64,000 nucleotides of DNA from assembly GCA_016887505.1 (NCBI GenBank), contig CP069393.1, forward strand, positions 1,102,001-1,166,000, read 5' to 3'. This DNA comes from Clostridia bacterium (GTDB taxonomy: Bacteria; Bacillota; TC1; UBA5767). The notes under the pieces were generated by a model. That model worked only from the letters and a program-made list of their open reading frames with translations, was not told the origin of the DNA and did not search any database. The number at the start of each line of letters is the position of its first letter. Within the stretch, counting starts at the first letter, position 1. The translations under genes were made by a program, and so were the position numbers. This document shows, piece by piece, positions 44,564-53,795 of this stretch.

Positions 44564-45721
44564 ATGGATTTAAAATGGTTTCGTGTCCCCAAAGACATCG
44601 TGTTTGGTGAAAATGCTTTAGAGTACCTTGCAACGCTTGAAGGTAAACGAGCTACACTAGTAACGGGTGGCCACTCAATGAAGAAATTTGGCTTTCTCGC
44701 AAAAGCCCAAGAGCAATTGGAAAAAGCAGGTATGGAAGTTTCCATTATCGACGGTATCGAGCCTAATCCCTCGAAAAATACCGTAATACGTGGGGGAAAA
44801 CAATTATCTGAATTTAACCCAGATTGGATTGTAGCAATTGGTGGGGGTTCTGCTCTTGATGCGGCCAAAATCATGTGGGTTTACTACGAATATCCCGATA
44901 CGAAGTTTGAAGATTTGATTCAAATGAAGTTTCCGAAACTTCGTACCAAAGCAAAGATGGTTGCCATTCCTTCTACTAGTGGAACCGCATCGGAGATTAC
45001 GGCTTTCTCTGTGATTACAGATACAGATACGCACATTAAATACCCTCTGGTTTCCTATGAAATGACGCCCGATGTAGCTATTTTGGATCCCGCAATTCCA
45101 GCTAAAATGCCACCAAGTATTACCGCGAATACCGGAATGGATGTAATGACTCACGCGGTCGAGGCTTACGTCTCCACTTCTGCTACAAGCTATACCGACC
45201 CCCTAGCTCTTGAAGCCATCCGTTTGGTTATCAAGCAACTACCTACAGCCTATGCTAAAGGAGAGGATCTTGAGGCAAGAGCAGATATGCACAATGCCTC
45301 TACACTTGCAGGGATGGCCTTTACCAATTCATCACTTGGACTGATTCATAGTATGGCTCATAAGATTGGTGGAGAGTTTGGTATTACCCATGGTCTAGCC
45401 AATGCCATCTTGATGCCCTATATCATGGATTTCAATCGTCGAAGTACAGATAAATTTAGTCAACTTGAAGAACGTCTAGGGATCTCAGACCTCACCCAAA
45501 CCATACGAGATCTCAATGAAAGCCTAGATATCCCACACGCAATAAATGCGGTTACAGAAGTAAGCATTACGGAGGAAGATTTCCTTAAGATCCTTGATCG
45601 TATGAGTCAAAATGCCTTAAACGATCCCTGTACCCTAACCAATCCGAGAAATCCCTCGGTTGACGATATTAAAACAATCTACAAAGATGCATTCTATGGT
45701 AATTTCAGAATAAACGAATAA
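44564..45721 (+). CDS. Iron-containing alcohol dehydrogenase
   Basis: An NAD(P)-dependent alcohol/aldehyde oxidoreductase of the type III family, 385 residues. NAD-binding GGGSALDAAKIMW lies near residues 94-106. Metal ligands come from the MTHAVEAYVS region and GLIHSMAHKIGGEFGITHGLANA (about 263-285). The ribosome site is AGGAGGATT. It is monocistronic, with a terminator. The substrate could be butanol, ethanol or a diol. The sequence does not decide. Confidence 0.95.
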   Translation: MDLKWFRVPKDIVFGENALEYLATLEGKRATLVTGGHSMKKFGFLAKAQEQLEKAGMEVSIIDGIEPNPSKNTVIRGGKQLSEFNPDWIVAIGGGSALDAAKIMWVYYEYPDTKFEDLIQMKFPKLRTKAKMVAIPSTSGTASEITAFSVITDTDTHIKYPLVSYEMTPDVAILDPAIPAKMPPSITANTGMDVMTHAVEAYVSTSATSYTDPLALEAIRLVIKQLPTAYAKGEDLEARADMHNASTLAGMAFTNSSLGLIHSMAHKIGGEFGITHGLANAILMPYIMDFNRRSTDKFSQLEERLGISDLTQTIRDLNESLDIPHAINAVTEVSITEEDFLKILDRMSQNALNDPCTLTNPRNPSVDDIKTIYKDAFYGNFRINE

Positions 45722-45742
45722 TCCATACGAAAGATTAACTTA

Positions 45743-45778
45743 AAAAGCTCTACAAGATTAAAATCTTGTAGAGCTTTT
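45743..45778. terminator. Terminator between convergent genes
   Basis: Seventeen-base perfect arms (45743-45759 and 45762-45778) ending in GAGCTTTTCTTT on the plus strand, between the alcohol dehydrogenase and the flavodiiron gene. Confidence 0.9.
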
Positions 45779-45810
45779 CTTTACACTATATTCATAGCCT
45801 TAGCTTATGA

Positions 45811-47007
45811 TTATTCGATTGTACTTCTTACAAGTTTTTTACCAAATTCCACTGCTTCCTCTTCTAAATTACCAGACATGTTCCAGTTAACCTTGAAAAC
45901 ATTATCGGCAACTTCAAATCCAGCAGCTTCAAGATTTTCTTTTATCACATCAGGGCTTTCTCCGCTCCAACCATAGCAACCGAAAGCAGCCCCCTTCTTA
46001 TTTTTAAACTTCAGTTCCTTCAAATAATGCAAGAAACCAGACAAGGATCTAAGAACATTGTTGCCAACAGTTGGAGAGCCAACCGCTATTGCTTTGGATT
46101 TAAATACCTCAGTTGCCAAATCATTGTCATCTTCTTTAGAAATATTAAACAATTTGACCACGGTTTTAGAATCCTCCAAACGAATTCCTTCAGCCATTTT
46201 TTCTGCAATTCTTTTTGTGCCGTTCCACATGGTATCGTATATTATGGTAATCTGATTTTCTTGGTAGTCTCTGCACCATGCAGCATATTTTTCTACAATC
46301 TGCATGGGGTTATCCCGCCAAATAATACCGTGGCTAGTAGCAATAATATCGATTGTCAAATTCATTGATATGATTTCATCTAGTTTTTTCTTCAGTAACT
46401 TATTAAATGGATTTAAAATATTTGCATAATATTTCATTGCTTCTTGGTTCAAAAGACAAGGTTCTGCCAAATCGTTGAACATATCCTCGCACGCATAGTG
46501 CTGACCAAAAGCATCATTACTAAATAGAATATTATCCCCACTCATATACGTTGCCATACTGTCAGGCCAATGTAACATCTTCATTTCCACAAAAGTAAGG
46601 GTTTTCCCATTTCCAATATCTAGACTATCCCCTGTTTTGACCACATTGAAATTCCAATCCTGGTGATACTGTCCTTTCAAGGATTTTACAGCATTGGCTG
46701 TACAGTAAATTGGGGTTTCCGGAATTCGCGACATTAATTCAGTAAGGGCTCCACTATGGTCTGGCTCTCCGTGATTGACAATAATATAATCAATCTCATC
46801 AAGAGCTACCTCAGATGCCAGATTATCCACATATTCTTTTGCGTAAGGCCGCCATACCGTATCGATTAGCACGGTCTTTTCTTCTCGTACTAAATATGAA
46901 TTGTAGCTGGAACCATTATGGGTTGAAAATTCCTCGCCATGGAATTTCCGAAGTTCCCAATCAATCTTACCAACCCAATCGACATTGTTTTTTATTTTCT
47001 TCTTCAT
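45811..47007 (-). CDS. Flavodiiron protein (FprA / rubredoxin:oxygen oxidoreductase type)
   Basis: Reduces oxygen and/or nitric oxide to water or N2O in the cytoplasm of anaerobes. The beta-lactamase-like domain carries the diiron ligands in NHGEPDHSGA (H-x-E-x-D-H), then the MLHWPDSM and SNDAFGQHYA segments. The C-terminal flavodoxin domain starts ITIIYDTMWNGTKRIAEKM and includes GSPTVGNNVLRS. The ATG at 47007 follows AAGGAGGATTAT. The length is 398 residues. Electron donors (rubredoxin) are not in the window. Confidence 0.96.
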   Translation of the reverse strand: MKKKIKNNVDWVGKIDWELRKFHGEEFSTHNGSSYNSYLVREEKTVLIDTVWRPYAKEYVDNLASEVALDEIDYIIVNHGEPDHSGALTELMSRIPETPIYCTANAVKSLKGQYHQDWNFNVVKTGDSLDIGNGKTLTFVEMKMLHWPDSMATYMSGDNILFSNDAFGQHYACEDMFNDLAEPCLLNQEAMKYYANILNPFNKLLKKKLDEIISMNLTIDIIATSHGIIWRDNPMQIVEKYAAWCRDYQENQITIIYDTMWNGTKRIAEKMAEGIRLEDSKTVVKLFNISKEDDNDLATEVFKSKAIAVGSPTVGNNVLRSLSGFLHYLKELKFKNKKGAAFGCYGWSGESPDVIKENLEAAGFEVADNVFKVNWNMSGNLEEEAVEFGKKLVRSTIE

Positions 47008-47114
47008 ATAATCCTCCTTAAACTGCATGCCATAAGTTTCAGTTTCAACTCATTATATCACTAGTTGCTCCGATTCGCTCTGAATAGAGGATAATTTGGC
47101 AATTCATCCTATTT

Positions 47115-47450
47115 TTACGAATCCTGCATAGCTGAATACTTGTGTGGTGCTGGAGCCTTTACCACAATTAGTTCTAAGGTTTCATCATGAAAATTTCTAA
47201 CATTCATCTTAATATTATATGGAATCTTTAGTAGTGTACCTTTTTCATACTCATGCAGCTCCTGATCATCCAACTGAAGAGACAGCCTTCCCCGTATTAC
47301 ATTCATATAAACATTTGAATTGGAAAAATGTTCTGGCAGGCCCTCTCCGTTATTGAATACCATATGAATATAATTTACATTATCATCCATAATCAGTTTC
47401 TCGACAGCCTTGTCATTTGTTGTACTGTATTTGTAAATAGTTTCCAACAT
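47115..47450 (-). CDS. Small cupin-domain protein
   Basis: A 111-residue beta-barrel protein. NVYMNVIRGRLSLQLDDQEL and YEKGTLLKIPYNIKMNVRNF are the two cupin motif regions, but only a few of the usual His/Glu metal ligands are present. It may not bind metal. It lies 107 bases upstream of the flavodiiron gene, same strand, so it may share its transcript. The function is unknown. Confidence 0.8.
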   Translation of the reverse strand: MLETIYKYSTTNDKAVEKLIMDDNVNYIHMVFNNGEGLPEHFSNSNVYMNVIRGRLSLQLDDQELHEYEKGTLLKIPYNIKMNVRNFHDETLELIVVKAPAPHKYSAMQDS

Positions 47451-47630
47451 ACTTCTACCTCACCTTCTTTTTTTAATCTATCAACGATGAAAATCGTGAA
47501 CATAACATCATTCTAAACACCTTGCTGCGCTTTGCAAAAATGATCGGTGGATTGAGAATTACCCTATATCCAATGCTCGATACAATTGCTTTTCAAGACT
47601 TTGAAACGATTGTATAATAGAGCGAAGAAT

Positions 47631-47656
47631 AAAAGTGTTACCATGGTAACACTTTT
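47631..47656. promoter_or_regulatory. Perfect 26-bp palindrome upstream of the Crp/Fnr regulator gene
   Basis: The half-site AAAAGTGTTACCA is followed by its exact complement. A TATAAT box lies at 47613-47618, so the palindrome sits just inside the likely transcript, about 40 bases before the start codon. It could be an autorepression site for the Crp/Fnr protein or an RNA hairpin. Confidence 0.72.
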
Positions 47657-47695
47657 ACAATATTTCATTATAAGCTACATTGTAGGGAGGAAAAT

Positions 47696-48376
47696 ATGAA
47701 TCAAATACTTGATGACTTAGAAAACAGCGTGTTGTTGCAATCTCTCCCGCCCAGCCTAGTAAAAGAATATATTCAATCTGGACGCTTCCAAATTGCATCC
47801 TACAGCAAGGATCAGATTCTACATATGGAAGGGGACATTTGCACTCAACTGGAGATTGTCATCAAGGGCAGTATTGCCATTGAACGAATCGATAAATCCG
47901 GTGGTCTTCTTACCGTAATTCTTTTTGAAAGTGGAAAACTCTTAGGAGCCAATCTCGTCTTCTCAAATGAACCAAATTATCCCATGACCGTGACAGCAAA
48001 AGCCAACTCAACCGTACTATGCATCAAAAAGGGACTTGCCTTTGAACTATTAAGCATCTATCCCAAATTTTTACTTACCTTTTTAGAACTCATATCTGTA
48101 CAAAGCGTACAGCTTGGGACTAAGATTAAGCATCATGTAAGACGAACTATTCGGGAAGCCATCATTTCTTATCTAGAACAGGAATATTTACAGCAAGGTG
48201 ACACAACCATCCACTTGAATTTATCGAAAAAGGCTTTGGCGGAACGTATGGGTGTCAGTCGCACTTCTCTTTCTAGAGAACTTCAAAAAATGAAATTAGA
48301 CAAACTAATCGACTATGACCGGCACTCCATCAGAATGCTCGATTTGCGCAGACTCGGTCTTTCTAAAACCCGATAA
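47696..48376 (+). CDS. Crp/Fnr-family transcriptional regulator
   Basis: A 226-residue regulator. The N-terminal cyclic-nucleotide-binding-like domain (about 20-130, with HMEGDICTQLEIVIKGSIAI) is followed by a C-terminal winged helix (KKALAERMGVSRTSLSRELQ). It lacks an N-terminal cysteine cluster, so it is not a classic oxygen-sensing FNR. The ribosome site is TAGGGAGG. Its 3' end overlaps the convergent reductase gene by 14 bases. Targets may include the neighbouring flavodiiron or reductase genes, which is inference. Confidence 0.92.
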   Translation: MNQILDDLENSVLLQSLPPSLVKEYIQSGRFQIASYSKDQILHMEGDICTQLEIVIKGSIAIERIDKSGGLLTVILFESGKLLGANLVFSNEPNYPMTVTAKANSTVLCIKKGLAFELLSIYPKFLLTFLELISVQSVQLGTKIKHHVRRTIREAIISYLEQEYLQQGDTTIHLNLSKKALAERMGVSRTSLSRELQKMKLDKLIDYDRHSIRMLDLRRLGLSKTR

Positions 48377-49064
48377 GTGGATCAAAAATGATTCTTTTAC
48401 TAGAAACATCATGTCCCATAATCTGCTTTCGTACTGACTTGACAAATCCCGGGGCACCTGACAAATAATAATATGCTTGTGCGCCCAGGGAGTTAGCAAG
48501 TTCAGCAACCCTGGCTTTCGCTTCCTTGGAAGACTTCGTCAAATATATATCAAGTGCAGGGTTATTTGAGGCCATTTTTTCGATTTCTTCTCCAAATAAA
48601 TGGTAGTCCCTAGCGGTATAGATTAAATAGGTCTTATGCTCTTTATCCTTCTCCAGTTGTTTTAAAATCGCCCGAATGGGTGTAATGCCCACGCCACCAG
48701 CTACCAGCACCAAGGGTGTGATCGCATCTTGCAGTTTAAAGCAGCCATACGGTCCTCTTACCTTCACGGGATCACCAGGTTCTAGGCTTAGAAACACTTT
48801 TTTAAAACCACTTATCTCACTGCCCGTCCTCGTCCCAATCATCATATATCCCTCCTCTGGGGCCGACGCTACACTAAAGGGTCTCCATTTTTTTCCCTCA
48901 ACATTCATGTGTGGTAAAGAAAAAATTGCATGTTCTCCCGGTGCCCAGCTTCGATCTGCTTTTACATTCATTTTGACGGTAAAATAATCATCATAGGGAT
49001 TATCGATAGACTCTACCCTTGCAATCGTCGTTCTCATCATTCCAAAGAAATTTTTGATATTCAT
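48363..49064 (-). CDS. FAD/NAD(P)-binding oxidoreductase (ferredoxin-NADP reductase fold)
   Basis: A 233-residue flavoprotein. WRPFSVAS is the FAD motif and VAGGVGITPIRAIL the nucleotide-binding motif. It ends KRIIFDPLIGF without a [2Fe-2S] domain, so it needs a separate electron partner. The ATG at 49064 has AAAAGGAGGTCGC upstream, which decides against a longer frame. It follows the LysR-type gene on the same strand. The partner is not identified. Confidence 0.85.
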   Translation of the reverse strand: MNIKNFFGMMRTTIARVESIDNPYDDYFTVKMNVKADRSWAPGEHAIFSLPHMNVEGKKWRPFSVASAPEEGYMMIGTRTGSEISGFKKVFLSLEPGDPVKVRGPYGCFKLQDAITPLVLVAGGVGITPIRAILKQLEKDKEHKTYLIYTARDYHLFGEEIEKMASNNPALDIYLTKSSKEAKARVAELANSLGAQAYYYLSGAPGFVKSVRKQIMGHDVSSKRIIFDPLIGF

Positions 49065-49107
49065 GCGACCTCCTTTTAAAACCATGATACCGCGTACCCA
49101 TTTTCTT

Positions 49108-49971
49108 TCATTCTCCCAAAACAAACTCAATGAGACTTTTTAAGCCATCCGATATATATTTATTCTTGTGATAGGCAAGTGAAAACTGTCGGGGAAGATG
49201 CAAATCTTCGATGTCCAGTATGCACACTTCCTTATCTTCTGGATCAACCGCCAATTTAGATACGACACCAAGACCAATCTCTTTTTTAACACCGTTTATG
49301 ATTGCCTCAGAATTGTTGTATTCACCAATAATTTCCACACGAAAACCAGCATAATCTAGTGTATCAAGGAAAAGCTTTCTAGAACCACTTCCCTCTTCCC
49401 TAATGAGGAAACGGAGACCCTGCAAGTCAGCACTACATAGCTTTCGGCCCACTAATGGAGACTTATTGCTGGCAACAATGACTAAATGATCCACATAAAA
49501 TGGCCTAACGACTATGTCTGGAGATACGATTGTCCCTTCAACGATCCCTAAATCAATTTGGGAATGGATAATCCTCTTTTCAATAATCTGTGTATTGTTA
49601 ATTTGCGTTTTCAAAAGGATATGAGGATTGAGAAATTGAAAATCTTGAATCATTTTGGGTAGCACATAAGTTCCAATACTCACTGTCGCTCCTACCGAAA
49701 ATGTTTGGTTCACTTCAAGTTGGTTCATGCGTTCAGTCAGTTCCCGGTCCAAGGTGATGAAATGTTGGGCATAGCTAAGGAGCACTCTCCCTTCTCGCGT
49801 CAAGTACAACCGTCTAGATAATCTTTCAAAAATAAGGACACCATAGTGTTCTTCTAACTCCTTTATGCATTGACTAACTGAAGGTTGACTCATGTGCAGA
49901 TTTTTGGCCGCCTTGGTCATGTTCAACTCTTTACAAACTTCAATCAGTATTCGAAAACTCCGAAGATTCAT
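49108..49971 (-). CDS. LysR-family transcriptional regulator
   Basis: A 287-residue LysR-type protein. The helix-turn-helix near the N-terminus reads MTKAAKNLHMSQPSVSQCIKELE, and the co-inducer domain follows. It is divergent from the YeiH-type gene at 50083 with a 111-base gap, as in the classic yeiE-yeiH arrangement, so that gene is its likely target. The intergenic region contains a CTATT-TTAC-AATAG inverted repeat (around 50028-50041). Confidence 0.93.
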   Translation of the reverse strand: MNLRSFRILIEVCKELNMTKAAKNLHMSQPSVSQCIKELEEHYGVLIFERLSRRLYLTREGRVLLSYAQHFITLDRELTERMNQLEVNQTFSVGATVSIGTYVLPKMIQDFQFLNPHILLKTQINNTQIIEKRIIHSQIDLGIVEGTIVSPDIVVRPFYVDHLVIVASNKSPLVGRKLCSADLQGLRFLIREEGSGSRKLFLDTLDYAGFRVEIIGEYNNSEAIINGVKKEIGLGVVSKLAVDPEDKEVCILDIEDLHLPRQFSLAYHKNKYISDGLKSLIEFVLGE

Positions 49972-50082
49972 GTATTACTCCAATCTATTTATAACCTTTT
50001 ACCTATTATATTAATAATATTATACTATTTTACAATAGATAATACCAATGATACACTCCCTATATAGAAAAGGAGGAACACC

Positions 50083-51093
50083 ATGAAACATCATAATAAA
50101 ATACCAGGAATTCTCTTGTCAGTTGCTGTAGGTAGCCTAGCCTATTGGTTAGGTAAATTCTTTCCGGTCGTAGGTAGTGCAGTCATTGCTCTAGCCTTAG
50201 GCTTCGGACTTAATCTAGTAATCAGTGATAAAAGCCAAATTAAGGAAGGACTTAGTTTTTCTTCTAAAAAACTATTACGTTGGGGAATAATATTGTTGGG
50301 CGCCACCCTGAATATTCAGCAGATTGTTCAAGTAGGTATCTACTCCCTGAATGTCATGATTTTTACGCTGGCCTCCGCCTTTGGCTTTGGCTATCTTTTT
50401 GGAAAACTACTAAAAATCAACTGGAAGATGAGCTCTCTCATATCAGCCGGTACAGGAATCTGTGGCGGATCTGCAATTGCTGCCATCGCACCAGTCATTG
50501 ATGCAGATGATTCAGATATCGCGTATGCAATCGCTGCTACATTTATGTTTGATATGGTTATGATTATCCTTTTCCCAATTCTAGGCAGAGCTATGGGCCT
50601 TTCGGATATTTCCTTTGGTCTATGGGCTGGCACCGCCGTCAATGATACTTCTTCTGTCCTCGCAACCGGCTATGCTTACAGCGATGTTGCTGGTGAATTC
50701 GCAACCATAGTCAAACTAACGCGCACCCTAGCCATTATCCCAATTACCTTAATTTTTGCTGGTATTGGGGTGAAAAACAAGGTAAAAGAAGCTGGACCAA
50801 CGCGTAGCGCTAATTTGGGTAGCTATATAAAAACAATTACGCCATGGTTTATCCTACTTTTCATAGGGTTAGCGATTATTAACAGTATTGGGATGATTCC
50901 CACAGCCTTGGCCCCCTATTTCAAACCCTTAAGTAAATTCTGTATGGCAATCGCGATGGTAGCAATCGGGCTGAATACGGATTTCGATAAAATTAAAAAA
51001 TCTGGTATGAACCCAATGATTCTCGGATTTTTAGTTTCCTTAATCGTAGTCGTAGTTTCCATCGCGGTTCAAAGTTACTTGGGTATCAAATAA
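50083..51093 (+). CDS. YeiH/UPF0324-family membrane protein (putative sulfate or sulfite-related exporter)
   Basis: A 336-residue protein with about ten helices. ALALGFGLNLVISDKSQIKEG, ISAGTGICGGSAIAAIAPVI and GLWAGTAVNDTSSVLATGYA are family marks. YeiH is often annotated as a sulfate exporter, although direct evidence is limited. The ribosome site is AAAGGAGGA. The divergent LysR-type regulator probably controls it. Confidence 0.92.
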   Translation: MKHHNKIPGILLSVAVGSLAYWLGKFFPVVGSAVIALALGFGLNLVISDKSQIKEGLSFSSKKLLRWGIILLGATLNIQQIVQVGIYSLNVMIFTLASAFGFGYLFGKLLKINWKMSSLISAGTGICGGSAIAAIAPVIDADDSDIAYAIAATFMFDMVMIILFPILGRAMGLSDISFGLWAGTAVNDTSSVLATGYAYSDVAGEFATIVKLTRTLAIIPITLIFAGIGVKNKVKEAGPTRSANLGSYIKTITPWFILLFIGLAIINSIGMIPTALAPYFKPLSKFCMAIAMVAIGLNTDFDKIKKSGMNPMILGFLVSLIVVVVSIAVQSYLGIK

Positions 51094-51174
51094 TGGCCCT
51101 AAACCATATGCCAAACTAATTTTTGTGATAAAATTATCCAAATAGAGTAATCAATAACGGGGAGGCATAGCACC

Positions 51175-51765
51175 ATGCTTGCAAAAATGAGTATTGAACA
51201 CTACCTTGAGCAAACGGCCGCAAAGAATCCACTACTTCCAGCTAGCGGTAGTAGCCTAGCACTCAGTGCAGCCCTAGCGGCTGCCTTAACGGAATTCACA
51301 GCTAATACCACCCTTGGACAAAAGGGGTACGAAGAAGTTGAAGCTAGTATGATGCAAATCATTCAAACCAGCAAAGAGTACAGGCAACGATTCCTGCAAT
51401 ATATGGATGAAGACGCAAAAGCCTATACTGCACTTCTTGCTGCCTATAAGATGCCAACTAGTAGCGATGAGCAAATAGCAACTAGAAATCAATGTATTTC
51501 TGAGCAGACCAAGCAAGCTGCTCTCGTCCCACTCCAATTGGCACAAGACACAATGTCTCTAGTAGAACAAATGAAAATCGTTCTAGAAGATGGCAACCAA
51601 AAGGCTTCTGGGGATGCCATAACCGCACTGTATCTATCGGAAGCAGTGATAAAGTCTTCCATTGGCAACGTGAAAATCAATCTGAACTTGCTTAACGATG
51701 CAGATTTTACTAAAAAGATTCATGAAAGTCTCCAAATTCTAGAAGAACAATTAGAAGATTTTTAG
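51175..51765 (+). CDS. Formiminotetrahydrofolate cyclodeaminase-like protein
   Basis: A 196-residue all-helical protein of the FTCD/FchA family. Marks include LPASGSSLALSAALAAALTEFTANT near the N-terminus and the YMDEDAKAYTALLAAYKMP region. In amino acid fermenters and acetogens, FchA acts in one-carbon folate metabolism. No other folate gene is adjacent. GGGGAGGCAT precedes the ATG. Confidence 0.88.
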   Translation: MLAKMSIEHYLEQTAAKNPLLPASGSSLALSAALAAALTEFTANTTLGQKGYEEVEASMMQIIQTSKEYRQRFLQYMDEDAKAYTALLAAYKMPTSSDEQIATRNQCISEQTKQAALVPLQLAQDTMSLVEQMKIVLEDGNQKASGDAITALYLSEAVIKSSIGNVKINLNLLNDADFTKKIHESLQILEEQLEDF

Positions 51766-51794
51766 CAACGCGCTCAAGTACATCGCATACAAAA

Positions 51795-51835
51795 TACACC
51801 CCAAATGTTAGAAAGCCTAACACCTTGGGGTGCAT
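51795..51835. terminator. Terminator between convergent genes
   Basis: Interrupted stem (ACACCCCAA plus TGTTAG with their complements) around GAAAGC, followed by ATTTTTA on the plus strand. It separates the cyclodeaminase-like gene from the ABC-2 permease. Confidence 0.78.
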
Positions 51836-51849
51836 TTTTATATGAATAA

Positions 51850-53007
51850 TTAATCCAACTTTTTGCTAAACTTAGCCGCTGCAGCTCCAATCGTAATCAC
51901 AATTAATAAAAGCATGGCAACAGTAGAACCCATTAAATAGGATATATTTACACCTTTTACAATAATGCCTCGAAGGATTACCAAAAAATGGGTAATGGGA
52001 AACAGGGCAGAAAGCCACTGAATAAAGATTGGCATCGATTCCCTCGGAAACATGAAACCCGAAAGTAGCACGCTGGGCAGCAGAAATGCCAAAGCCCCCT
52101 GAATCGCTTGCGCCTGATTTCGAGCAACCGTAGAAATCAGCATGCCAGTTGCCAAAGCACCCACTAGAAAGATAAATCCCAGCAAGATCAACTCCAAAAT
52201 ATTGCCCGCAACACTTACACCAAAAATTAGATAGCTCAAAATCATAACAACTGCGAAATCATAGCAGCCGATGGCAATATAGGGAATCAATTTCCCAATA
52301 ATTAGTTCCGTTGCTGTTACTGGTGTCATAATCAATTGCTCTATGGTACCCAATTCCTTTTCCCTGACCATGGCCAAGGCTGTCAAAATGATTGTTATGT
52401 TCTGCAGAATCAGACCAACTACACCAGGTACATTAAACTTCGCACTCTCGAGAGTAGGATTGTAGAGAATCATGGGAGCTGCCGTTACACTAGCAGTAGA
52501 AGGCTTGATTCCAGATTTTTCGATTTGTGTTAATTGAAATTCAGCTGAATAAGCATTGGTTACAGCCATAGCATAGCTTGCAGCAGTCCTTGCTATGGTA
52601 GGATCTGAACCATCTACTAGTATCTGAATCTGCGAAGCCGCACGCCTCTTGAGATTTCTCGAAAAATCACTTGGAATTACCATACCAACTTTGATTTCTC
52701 CCGCCTGAATCATATATTCCAATTCCTCAACTGATTCGACAAACGCATACTCCCGGAAATAGTATGATTTTGAAAAACTAGCGATAAGTTCTCGGCTGAG
52801 TGCTGTACGCGAAGAGTCAAGGACTGCAAAATCTACGTTATTCACATCTGTGTTCACCGCAAATCCAAAGATTAGAAGCATCATGATGGGCATCATAAAG
52901 GATATGATTAAGCTAGGTTTATCTCTTTTAATATGGATCACTTCTTTTCTAGCAACAGTCAGAATTCTCCTGATTTTTATGTTTCGCATCGAATCAATCT
53001 TGAACAT
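51850..53007 (-). CDS. ABC-2 type transporter permease (YhhJ/YbhS-like)
   Basis: A 385-residue permease: one N-terminal helix (SLIISFMMPIMMLLIFGFAV), a large periplasm-side domain (about 50-175) and five C-terminal helices. The signature REKELGTIEQLIMTPVTATELIIGK matches the drug-exporting YbhS/R group. It overlaps the ATPase gene by 14 bases and is the last gene of the operon. Confidence 0.92.
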   Translation of the reverse strand: MFKIDSMRNIKIRRILTVARKEVIHIKRDKPSLIISFMMPIMMLLIFGFAVNTDVNNVDFAVLDSSRTALSRELIASFSKSYYFREYAFVESVEELEYMIQAGEIKVGMVIPSDFSRNLKRRAASQIQILVDGSDPTIARTAASYAMAVTNAYSAEFQLTQIEKSGIKPSTASVTAAPMILYNPTLESAKFNVPGVVGLILQNITIILTALAMVREKELGTIEQLIMTPVTATELIIGKLIPYIAIGCYDFAVVMILSYLIFGVSVAGNILELILLGFIFLVGALATGMLISTVARNQAQAIQGALAFLLPSVLLSGFMFPRESMPIFIQWLSALFPITHFLVILRGIIVKGVNISYLMGSTVAMLLLIVITIGAAAAKFSKKLD

Positions 53008-53791
53008 GACGTTTTCCCCGTATGACTTTCTTCATATCCTTGTATTGGATTATCTTTCTTTTGTCTTTATTTTCCAGAACGTGGTAGATAAAGATATCTT
53101 CTAAATTATCCATTCCCATCTCTGCATAGTGTCCTTCTGGCGTATTAATGGAAATAATCTTTCCATTATAGATAAAACCAATACGGTCACAAACGGATGC
53201 TTCATCCATATAATGGGTGGTTACCAAAACAGTCACCCCTTCTCCCGAGAGCTCCGTAATTATCTTCCAAAACTCTCTTCTAGATACCGGATCCACACCC
53301 GCTGTAGGTTCATCTAAAACCAATATTTCTGGATTATGAATCAAAGCACAACCAAGAGCCAGTCGTTGTTTCCATCCACCAGATAAGGTCCTGGCCAGAA
53401 CGTCCTCTTTCCCTTTCAAGTTAGCCATCTCAATCAGTTCTTTCTTTCTTCTAGCAATATCCGTTTGGGTCATTCCGAAGATATTTCCATAGAAATCCAG
53501 ATTTTCATTGACCGTCAAATCTGCGTACAGGCTAAAATGCTGCGACATATAGCCAATTCTTTGCTTTATTAACTCTGATTCTTTGCTAATATCATATCCC
53601 AGAACGGTTCCTTCTCCTTGGGTAGGTGTTATTACACCACAGACCATCCGAATGGTGGTAGACTTGCCAGAGCCATTCGGACCCAGGAGGCCAAATATCT
53701 CCCCCTTTTTAATATCGAAGGAAATGCCATCTACAGCCACTACCTGCCCAAAAACCTTTTTCAGATCCTTTACTTCAATTGCATATTCCAT
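52994..53791 (-). CDS. ABC transporter ATP-binding protein
   Basis: Walker A is GPNGSGKST (about 36-44 from the chosen start), the signature ARTLSGGWKQRL, Walker B EILVLDEPTAGVD and the H-loop VTTHYMDE. The ATG at 53791, preceded by GGAGTAGACGA, is preferred over one 21 bases upstream, which lies inside the HlyD gene. It works with the permease and the HlyD-type adaptor as one efflux complex. Length is 265 residues. Confidence 0.94.
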   Translation of the reverse strand: MEYAIEVKDLKKVFGQVVAVDGISFDIKKGEIFGLLGPNGSGKSTTIRMVCGVITPTQGEGTVLGYDISKESELIKQRIGYMSQHFSLYADLTVNENLDFYGNIFGMTQTDIARRKKELIEMANLKGKEDVLARTLSGGWKQRLALGCALIHNPEILVLDEPTAGVDPVSRREFWKIITELSGEGVTVLVTTHYMDEASVCDRIGFIYNGKIISINTPEGHYAEMGMDNLEDIFIYHVLENKDKRKIIQYKDMKKVIRGKRHVQD

Positions 53792-53795
53792 TCGT

